Shown here: positions 1 to 5,011 of the stretch, piece after piece
Layout of the letters: each line of letters opens with the position of its first letter
Numbering within the stretch: the stretch's first letter is position 1
Origin: Nitrospirota bacterium
GTDB taxonomy: Bacteria > Nitrospirota > Thermodesulfovibrionia > Thermodesulfovibrionales > SM23-35
DNA: 5,879 nt
Reading direction: 5' to 3'
NCBI GenBank assembly: GCA_029883145.1
Contig: JAOUJR010000119.1
Coordinates: 1 to 5,879 of the forward strand
The notes under the pieces: model-generated
Told to the model about the DNA's origin: nothing
Database searches by the model: none
Seen by the model: the letters and a program-made list of their open reading frames with translations, nothing else
Translations under genes and position numbers: made by a program

Positions 1-212
1 TCTTCCATGCGCTCTTTGCGCCAGTTTTCAATCTGTACTACCTTAAGGTCAGCTATTGCAGAGAGCTCTTTCTCTATTTCCTGTCTAATGTTGCTTTGTT
101 GATTTTTATGATAGATGTATCCAGCAGTTCCTATTACGATCGAGAGAAAGAAAAAGACAAATAAGCGATGCCATGGAATTTTATGGAAATTACGTTGAGA
201 TGTGTAGCTCAT
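1..212 (-). CDS. N-terminus of a membrane sensor protein (probable PAS/histidine kinase family), partial
   Basis: Reading the minus strand from ATG at 212-210 gives 70 codons open to the window edge. An AGGTG ribosome-binding site (221-225) sits 8 nt before the start. The product starts with a short basic cytoplasmic stretch, followed by one hydrophobic membrane segment at about residues 16-34 (LFVFFFLSIVIGTAGYIY). A charged helix then runs into ELSAIADLKVVQIENWRKER (about 49-68). From memory, a similar pattern (L-x-x-I-A-D-L-K-x-x-Q-I-x-x-W-R-x-E-R) is common just after the first membrane helix of deltaproteobacterial PAS/GGDEF/histidine-kinase sensors, where it begins an extracytoplasmic sensing domain. 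This suggests a signal-transducing receptor, but no kinase, PAS or GGDEF domain lies inside the window, so the output domain is unknown. It is transcribed divergently from the peptidase gene at 562. Confidence 0.6.
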   Translation of the reverse strand, partial: MSYTSQRNFHKIPWHRLFVFFFLSIVIGTAGYIYHKNQQSNIRQEIEKELSAIADLKVVQIENWRKERME

Positions 213-561
213 TTTTTCAGCACCTGTTTCACATTTATCAACAGCTTTGTCGGTAAAATGGGTTTTAAGATAAAGTTCAATCCTTCCTCAAGAATTCCCT
301 AATAATTTAGATATAGAGATTTTCTTTATTTTATCACATACCTGTTCAAAATACATATTTGAGAAAGCCCCAATCTGAGTAAATAGATACACAAAGAATA
401 ACAACCCTAATCGGAGGTGGACATGAAAAAGTTGAGCAGATTTTCAGCCAGATTCTATAACTTTTTTCAAGGGACGAACTATATTTATCATCAAATTTCC
501 TATCTATTAATTTATAATAATACAATAAATTGCATCCTGTATTTTGAAAGGAGTTTTTTAT
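213..561. other. Divergent intergenic region, AT-rich
   Basis: These 349 bases separate the divergent sensor gene and the peptidase gene. No RNA gene, strong terminator hairpin or repeat array was seen. A TATAAT hexamer at 513-518 precedes the peptidase start, but I find no convincing -35 box at 16-18 nt from it, so I do not call a promoter. The only coding candidate is the short ORF beginning at 423. A long minus-strand open frame through this region and into the peptidase has a biased, low-complexity translation and lies antisense to a clear gene, so it is not annotated. Confidence 0.5.
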
Positions 562-572
562 ATGTTTGCTGA
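423..572 (+). CDS. Doubtful short ORF with a strong ribosome-binding site (49 aa)
   Basis: ATG at 423 follows GGAGG (413-417) at 5 nt, one of the best Shine-Dalgarno sequences in the window. The frame runs 49 codons to a TGA at 570-572 and overlaps the peptidase start at 562 by 11 nt in another frame. The product starts MKKLSRFSARFYNFFQGTNY, basic and aromatic, and then becomes rich in Ile, Tyr, Leu and Asn, as AT-rich non-coding DNA would when translated. I do not recognise it. It could be a short membrane-active or leader peptide coupled to the peptidase, the truncated start of a decayed gene, or chance. The ribosome-binding site is seen directly; coding status is uncertain. Confidence 0.25.
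   Translation: MKKLSRFSARFYNFFQGTNYIYHQISYLLIYNNTINCILYFERSFLYVC
546..553 (+). promoter_or_regulatory. Ribosome-binding site that fixes the peptidase start
   Basis: GAAAGGAG ends 8 nt before ATG at 562-564. The longer open frame starting with TTG at 544 would place its start inside or upstream of this site, with no Shine-Dalgarno of its own, so the ATG at 562 is preferred. Confidence 0.75.
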
Positions 573-1245
573 TGCTATTGAACGAGTATCTTCTGCATTT
601 TTTCCGATTTTCTGGGAACATCGTATTGGTAATCGAATGAGTGTAGGCATCTCTGGAACGGGATTTTTTATTTCTTCGACTGGTTATTTCATTACTGCAG
701 AACATGTAATTAATGAAATACCAAAAGGCGCACAGATTATTTATGGAGGGAATATTCCAGATAGTGTACTTCCCCAACCTCTCACTATACAGGAAATATT
801 TCGAGATACGAAGAGTGATATTTTTATTGGTCAAATCAACATTCAGAATCAGCCTTATTTCACTATTTCAGAAGAATGTCCTCGTATTGGGACATCTATT
901 TGCCTTTGTGGATATCCTTTAGCTCAAATGAGTGGTCATCAAGATGGCATAATTGATGTCAATGCGGTAAGAAAATATTATCAGCCCACTTTTGTAATTG
1001 ATTATATTACAACTGTAAATGAAGGCAGAACCCATGATGGGTTCATGACTCAACATACTTCGCTGAATGGAATGAGTGGTGGACCTGTTTTTGGTATTGA
1101 TGGCAAAGCACTTGGAATGGATGTAGCAACATTCGCACGCCGAATCCTGATTCCTAATGGCCCTCAAATTATGGTCAATAACGGAATCGTTCAAGGAGTA
1201 GGCAAATTAAGACAGACTATTCAACGATCAGGTATAAGAATTTAA
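562..1245 (+). CDS. Trypsin-like serine peptidase without export signal
   Basis: A 227-residue protein with the layout of a chymotrypsin-fold (S1/DegP-like) peptidase. GTGFFIS (32-38) leads into the catalytic His in TAEHV (His48). The catalytic Asp lies in KSDIFIG (Asp86), and the nucleophile is in NGMSGGPVF (Ser172, with GG forming the oxyanion region). All three triad residues are present, so it is probably active. No signal peptide or membrane segment precedes the domain, and no PDZ domain follows, so unlike DegP/HtrA it is predicted cytoplasmic. Bacterial proteins of this single-domain 'serine protease / trypsin-like peptidase' type are often poorly characterised; roles in defence or protein quality control are possible but not shown here. 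The start follows the GAAAGGAG site. It is AT-rich, stands alone between two intergenic regions of about 350 nt, and is probably not part of the tmc operon. Confidence 0.85.
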   Translation: MFADAIERVSSAFFPIFWEHRIGNRMSVGISGTGFFISSTGYFITAEHVINEIPKGAQIIYGGNIPDSVLPQPLTIQEIFRDTKSDIFIGQINIQNQPYFTISEECPRIGTSICLCGYPLAQMSGHQDGIIDVNAVRKYYQPTFVIDYITTVNEGRTHDGFMTQHTSLNGMSGGPVFGIDGKALGMDVATFARRILIPNGPQIMVNNGIVQGVGKLRQTIQRSGIRI

Positions 1246-1604
1246 GACTGACTAAAAGATATGCAAAAAACTGTTATGAAATTTATCCTCCCCACCAACT
1301 CAGCTGCCTATATGCCTTTGGAGTATTAAATAGAAACACAAGGCAGACATTCTTCATGAACTAAATATGTCACTCCAGAACACAGCGATTCCGCAATTTT
1401 TATTTTTTAAAAAACTTTCCTCTTGACTTTTTGAAAATATTATGCTAACTTTTTTCTGTTTTAGCTTTTTTGGGGGTGTGTGATACCAGTTTTCTTGCCG
1501 AAAAAATTTATCAGTACTCCACTTAATAAGACATCGGAACAATCAGACAAATCACACAAATTTAAGCTATTGACATATTTTATATAATTGCAAGAGGACG
1601 ATAA
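1246..1604. other. Intergenic region with tmc promoter and leader
   Basis: These 359 bases contain no supported gene. The left half (1246-1400) shows nothing I can name, and I see no GC-rich terminator hairpin for the peptidase gene. An AT palindrome (TTTTTTAAAAAA, about 1404-1415) lies just upstream of a candidate promoter at 1423-1451. Downstream of that promoter is an untranslated leader of about 150 nt carrying an 8-bp inverted repeat, described separately. A minus-strand frame across 1354-1542 has no convincing translation signals or recognisable product. Confidence 0.5.
1423..1451 (+). promoter_or_regulatory. Candidate sigma70-type promoter for the tmc operon
   Basis: TTGACT (1423-1428, five of six matches to the -35 consensus) is followed after 17 nt by TAACTT (1446-1451), a weak -10 that is helped by an extended -10 TG at 1443-1444. 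The surroundings are strongly AT-rich. Transcription would start near 1458, leaving a leader of roughly 147 nt before tmcD. The -35 and spacing are seen directly; activity is inferred. Confidence 0.5.
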
Positions 1605-2861
1605 ATGACTGGTTTATCAAACTGGGACTGGGATACGAAAGAAAAGTTACTCGCAGACATAAATGAATGGAAAGAGAAATTTGTTAATATCCGTGAATTA
1701 ATCCCGAGTGACGACGGTGAAAAAATAGCCGCTGTAGTGCTAACGGAAGATAAAAGATTTACCACATGCATAAATGGAGAAGTTTGGGAAGAGACCTTCG
1801 ACAGGGTCTGGTCACTTAAATTCAATCCTGATAATCAATTGCTCTGTTTTGTGTATAGAAACTTTGAGTGGAATTTTGTTGTTGAGCACGAAATCTCGGA
1901 GGAAGCGTTTGATTATCTATGGAATCTGACTTTGACACCTGATGGGAAAGGAATTGCCTTTAATATTAAAGTAGGGGAAGAATACGGAGCTTACATTAAT
2001 GGGAAAAGGTGGGAAAATTTGTTTGTGGACGCAAGAGATCTTGCTGTGAGCCCTGATGGGAAAAAGACAGCATCTCGTGTCCAGACAAAACGTAAAGGCG
2101 CAGTAGATATTTTTGCTTTCTGGGAAAAAATCTGGACTATCGCAGTGGATGGAAATCTATGGGATAACACCTTTCTGGCAGTCTGGGGAGTTCTCTTCAG
2201 CTCTGACAGTGCACATGTGGCGACAGCGGTAAGAACAGAACAAGCCCAATATACTATTGCTGTGGATGGAAAAGCCTGGGAAGGAAAATTTGGTTTAGTG
2301 TGGGACCCAATCTTTAAGCCCGGAAGCAGTGATGTGATTGCCCCGGTCCGGACACCTAAAGGCTGGACCATGGCAATGAATGGAAAGCCGATTTGGGGCA
2401 ATTTTTATCAGGTCTTGCACCAAAAATATAGCCCGGATGGCCAGAAAATAGCTGCTGTTGTTGCTCCACAATTTCCTAAATGGACAATAGCAGTTGATGG
2501 TACCCCCTGGAACATTATTTTTAATGAGGCGGCTCTCGCACCGGTTTTCAGTCCGGATAGTAAAAAAGTCGCAGCAGTAGTTAAAGATAATAACAGGTGG
2601 ACAATCGCTGTAGATGGCTCTCCCTGGATGGAGAAGTTCGACAATATATGGGATCCGATCTTTACCCCTGATAGTGATAAAGTAGTAGCCAAGGCTGAAA
2701 GAAACGGTAGATATTTCTTAGTTATTGATGGCAAGGTAGGTAAGCAGGAGTTTGAACACCTCTGGACTCCTGTCTTTAGTCCGGATGGAGGAAAACTCTT
2801 AATTCGGTGCATAGACAAAGGGAAATATTATCGTCGGGTAGTTGCAATAGATGAAATTTAG
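1605..2861 (+). CDS. tmcD: Tmc complex subunit TmcD, tryptophan-rich beta-propeller-like protein
   Basis: A 418-residue protein built almost entirely from about nine degenerate repeats of 37-40 residues, with one 50-residue unit. Each unit centres on (V/I/M)-(D/N)-G-x-x-W, followed by an F, then (V/I)-W-x-P-(I/V)-F-(S/T)-P-D-(S/G)-x-K-(V/I)-A-A. Repeat centres lie near residues 57, 94, 131, 181, 220, 258, 297, 337 and 374. I count 22 Trp residues (over 5%). This fits TmcD, described in Desulfovibrio as a tryptophan-rich component of the Tmc complex, and the pattern resembles WD40/TolB-like propeller blades. There is no signal peptide, membrane helix or cofactor motif, so it should be cytoplasmic and perhaps scaffolds TmcB; that role is inference. 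The start ATG follows AAGAGG with 7 nt spacing. It is the first gene of the operon, whereas D. vulgaris has tmcABCD with tmcD last. An unrelated PD40-repeat protein is possible, but the tmcC and tmcB neighbours favour TmcD. Confidence 0.8.
   Translation: MTGLSNWDWDTKEKLLADINEWKEKFVNIRELIPSDDGEKIAAVVLTEDKRFTTCINGEVWEETFDRVWSLKFNPDNQLLCFVYRNFEWNFVVEHEISEEAFDYLWNLTLTPDGKGIAFNIKVGEEYGAYINGKRWENLFVDARDLAVSPDGKKTASRVQTKRKGAVDIFAFWEKIWTIAVDGNLWDNTFLAVWGVLFSSDSAHVATAVRTEQAQYTIAVDGKAWEGKFGLVWDPIFKPGSSDVIAPVRTPKGWTMAMNGKPIWGNFYQVLHQKYSPDGQKIAAVVAPQFPKWTIAVDGTPWNIIFNEAALAPVFSPDSKKVAAVVKDNNRWTIAVDGSPWMEKFDNIWDPIFTPDSDKVVAKAERNGRYFLVIDGKVGKQEFEHLWTPVFSPDGGKLLIRCIDKGKYYRRVVAIDEI
1773..2744 (+). repeat. Tandem coding repeats inside tmcD (about nine units of ~115 nt)
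   Basis: The protein repeats of TmcD are partly visible in the DNA. The clearest pair is 2481-2510 and 2598-2627, both encoding WTIAVDG(T/S)PW with mostly silent differences. The period is about 111-120 nt. Units 1 and 2 (from 1773 and about 1884) are the most diverged, and the second has lost the DGxxW core (it reads VVEHEISEE). One unit carries an insertion of about 10 residues at residues 161-173. This is old tandem duplication, not a recent expansion. Confidence 0.7.
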
Positions 2862-2877
2862 TTAAAGAGGTTAGAAA

Positions 2878-3555
2878 ATGTATGAGTTTTTCACAAACCC
2901 CTCTGTATATACTTTTGTAAGGGGCCCTTTAGTCTGGATTGCATTCATCATATTTATTGGAGGAAGTATATACAAAGTAAGAACCTTGATCTTACTTGCA
3001 AAGAAAGAGAAGGTAGTATTCCCTTATATGAGTCTAAAATATAGCCTGCGTTCTATTCTTCATTGGCTTATTCCTTTTGCCAGCAGGAATTGGAAAAGAC
3101 GCCCTATGATGACCATCGTGACCTTTGCTTTCCACATATGCCTTGTTTTCACCCCAATATTCCTCCTTTCACATAATACCCTCTGGTATGAATCCTGGGG
3201 GATAAGCTGGTGGACTCTCTCTGAAGGAACTGCTGATGTAATGGCCATGATAGTTCTCTTTGGTTGCCTATTTTTCTTTATAAGAAGGATCGTTGCTCCT
3301 GAGGTGAAATTCGTTACCTTTGCCTCTGACTATATCCTACTTACAATCACCTTTGCACCATTTCTAACTGGATTTTTAGCATATCATGAATTACTTCTCC
3401 CATATAAGATTATGTTAATTATTCATATGCTCGCTGGAGAAACTATGTTAATAGCCATTCCTTTTACTCGATTAGGCCATATGCTTTATTTCTGGTTAAC
3501 AAGGTCATTTATGGGTTCTCAATTTGGTGGGTGGTTTCAAGCAAGAGACTGGTAA
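2878..3555 (+). CDS. tmcC: Tmc/Hmc complex membrane subunit, NarI-like cytochrome b (TmcC/HmcE family)
   Basis: A 225-residue integral membrane protein with about five helices, near residues 14-41, 77-98, 117-139, 150-170 and 175-205. This matches the five-helix gamma subunit of respiratory nitrate reductase (NarI) and the length of HmcE/TmcC/DsrM-type subunits. In the last helix His183 and His201 are 18 residues apart, the same spacing as the NarI ligands His187 and His205. His86 and His99 in and after the second helix are candidate partners, so two b haems are plausible. It should pass electrons across the cytoplasmic membrane between the periplasmic cytochrome and cytoplasmic TmcB, possibly through menaquinone. 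The start has AAAGAGG 7 nt upstream, 16 nt after tmcD. Hydrophobicity and ligands are seen; the choice of TmcC over HmcE rests on the adjacent tmcD. Confidence 0.85.
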   Translation: MYEFFTNPSVYTFVRGPLVWIAFIIFIGGSIYKVRTLILLAKKEKVVFPYMSLKYSLRSILHWLIPFASRNWKRRPMMTIVTFAFHICLVFTPIFLLSHNTLWYESWGISWWTLSEGTADVMAMIVLFGCLFFFIRRIVAPEVKFVTFASDYILLTITFAPFLTGFLAYHELLLPYKIMLIIHMLAGETMLIAIPFTRLGHMLYFWLTRSFMGSQFGGWFQARDW

Positions 3556-3585
3556 ATAAAATATTAATATTATGGAGGTTAGCCC

Positions 3586-4986
3586 ATGGCTGAGGTTAAA
3601 GCGGTTGAAAAAGAGGTTAAAATAGAAGAAGTTCTTGAACCAAGCCTGGATAAAGAGCTAAGGATCAAAAGAAAAAAGGTTGTTGATCCAGGCTTTGATG
3701 AAACGATAAAAAGACTTACTCCAGAAAAGATAGAAAAAACAATCAATGCTGTTTTGAATCTGAGAAAAACTGCTGCGAGATTCTTAGCACCTTTAGAGAC
3801 CTGTATACACTGCGCGCTCTGTTCAGATGCATGCCAGTACTACATCTCACATGATAAAGACCCGACCTATTCACCGGCGAGTAAGCTCAGGTTAACGTTA
3901 TGGGAGATGATAAGAAGAAAAGGGAAGGTCAGCCCGGAATTCATCAAACAATGTGCCAGGATAGCCTTCACGGAATGCAATATCTGCCATCGCTGCAGTA
4001 TGTACTGCCCCTTCGGGCTGGATATAACATATCAGATAGGTATGGTCCGCCGTATCCTTTTCCTTCTTGGAGTAGTCCCTCATAACATACTGGATCAGGA
4101 CAATAGCCAATCCGCTACGCTGACCCAGTTGTGGATCTCACAGGCTGACTGGATCGATACCATCCAGTGGTTAGAAGATGAGACCCGGTTGGAGTATAAG
4201 AATCTCCGGCTCCCCATCGAAAAAGAGGGGGCAGAGGTAATGTGGGCACCCCTCGGCACCGAACCAAAAATAGCGACCTACCATGTTGTCCGGACTGCTA
4301 TAATAATGAATGTAGCCGGAATTGACTGGACCGTTCCCTCACGAGATGGCTGGGATTCTGTCAATATGGCCATGTTCATCCGTGACTTTGAGACAATGCA
4401 GAGGGTTGTTCTGGGACTCTATGAGAACTGCCTTAGGTTAAAGGTAAAACGATTAGTCTTGACTGAATGAGGGCATCCATTGTTTGCCACAAGGTATGTG
4501 GCACCGCCGATGTTAGGATGGAAAGATATCCCTGTAGAAATCCTTCACCCTTGCGAGTTTTACTATGAGCTCCTGAAAGAAGGAAAAATAAAGATAGCCA
4601 GAAAGATTAAGGAGCCTGTTACTCTTCAAGATCCGTGTAATTTTGTACGGCGTGCAGGTGGAGCGGAAAAGCTCCGATATCTTGTTAATGCAACGTGTGA
4701 GAATTTTATAGAAATGTATCCAAATCGGGAGCACAACTTTTGCTGTCTTGCTGGTGGAGGGGTAGTTGCCTTTGGCCCGCCGTGGAAAGGTGTAAGGATG
4801 GAAGGAGGTCGAATAAAGGCTGAACAGTTGAAGGAAACGGGTGCAAAGATTTTAGTTACCCCATGCCACAACTGTTATACCGGTATGAGCCACATAATCG
4901 AGCATTACAATCTCGGTATGAAAGCTAAGTTTATGGATGAAATAATAACTGAAACAATGGAAATTCCTGAGGAATTAAAAGCATGA
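3586..4986 (+). CDS. tmcB: Tmc complex cytoplasmic iron-sulfur subunit TmcB (HdrD/DsrK/HmcF-like), predicted selenoprotein
   Basis: Read as one 466-residue protein with the in-frame TGA at 4468-4470 as selenocysteine 295. A charged Lys/Glu-rich N-terminus (1-50) precedes two [4Fe-4S] motifs: CxxCxxCxxxC (Cys73/76/79/83) and CxxCxxCxxxCP (Cys131/134/137/141). A degenerate first CCG half-domain (about 225-300) ends in LVLTE-Sec-GH. A full CCG motif follows: Cys351, Cys386-Cys387 in FCCLAGGG, and Cys427-x-x-Cys430. In HdrB/HdrD/DsrK-type proteins the CCG domain holds the special cluster used for disulfide chemistry, so this is probably the cytoplasmic catalytic subunit. Its electron acceptor is unknown. 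The total length fits HmcF/TmcB (about 440-460), while either half alone does not. The start ATG has GGAGG at 7 nt, 30 nt after tmcC. Alternatives are a nonsense mutation, a sequencing error (TGC/TGT to TGA) or two separately translated pieces. The hairpin after the TGA and the intact downstream frame favour selenocysteine. Confidence 0.85.
4468..4470 (+). other. In-frame TGA, predicted selenocysteine codon of tmcB
   Basis: The codons read Leu-Thr-Glu-TGA-Gly-His-Pro. HdrD/DsrK/HmcF/TmcB-type proteins, as I recall them, carry a conserved Glu-Cys-Gly-His here, so TGA replaces a Cys codon exactly. The frame stays open for 171 more codons of clearly conserved sequence. The only start candidate just downstream is a TTG at 4480 without a Shine-Dalgarno, which argues against reinitiation. 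Confidence 0.8.
4485..4503 (+). promoter_or_regulatory. Bacterial SECIS hairpin of tmcB
   Basis: TGCCACA (4485-4491) pairs perfectly with TGTGGCA (4497-4503), enclosing the loop AGGTA (4492-4496). The loop begins 21 nt after the TGA, and G is at its second position. This fits the known bacterial pattern: an apical loop about 16-37 nt after UGA with a G in the first two loop bases. It resembles the AGGUCU loop of E. coli fdhF that SelB binds. A lower helix can form from GCATC (4473-4477) with GATGT (4509-4513), or CATCC (4474-4478) with GGATG (4516-4520). The hairpin lies within coding sequence, as bacterial SECIS elements do. Confidence 0.72.
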
Positions 4987-4998
4987 GGATAATTCGGG

Positions 4999-5003
4999 AA
5001 GGA
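4999..5003 (+). promoter_or_regulatory. Ribosome-binding site of the cytochrome gene
   Basis: AAGGA ends 8 nt before ATG at 5012-5014 and selects that start. A 10-codon frame (ATG at 4983 overlapping the tmcB stop as ATGA; its own stop at 5013-5015 overlapping the cytochrome ATG as ATGA) spans this site and may couple translation of the two genes. Confidence 0.65.
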
Positions 5004-5011
5004 TTAAAAGT

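Noticed and set aside
544..561. TTG start giving a 6-residue longer peptidase
   Set aside because: The Shine-Dalgarno GAAAGGAG lies inside this extension and points to ATG at 562.
346..834. 162-codon minus-strand ORF across the intergenic region and peptidase
   Set aside because: Its translation is low-complexity and resembles no family, and half of it is antisense to a gene with a complete catalytic triad.
1246..1422. Terminator, transposon end or small RNA after the peptidase gene
   Set aside because: No GC-rich hairpin with a T-run, terminal inverted repeats or RNA motif was found by eye. The TTTTTTAAAAAA palindrome lacks any GC stem.
1570..1588. TTGACA (1570-1575) and TATAAT (1583-1588) as the tmcD promoter
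   Set aside because: The hexamers match consensus but are only 7 nt apart, far from the 16-18 nt needed. The TATAAT alone has at best a poor -35 upstream.
1991..2818. Two successive minus-strand ORFs of 136 codons inside tmcD
   Set aside because: They are antisense shadows of the tmcD repeats, with repeated PSTAIV-type peptides that mirror the DNA periodicity, and have no ribosome-binding sites.
4480..4986. A separate 168-codon gene downstream of the tmcB stop
   Set aside because: It starts with TTG without a Shine-Dalgarno, lies in the same frame 9 nt after the TGA, and encodes exactly the missing C-terminal CCG part of TmcB. A read-through selenoprotein explains it better.
3586..4986. tmcB as a pseudogene with a nonsense mutation
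   Set aside because: There is no other stop or frameshift, every Fe-S ligand motif is intact on both sides, and a SECIS-like hairpin follows the TGA. A single-base sequencing error remains possible.
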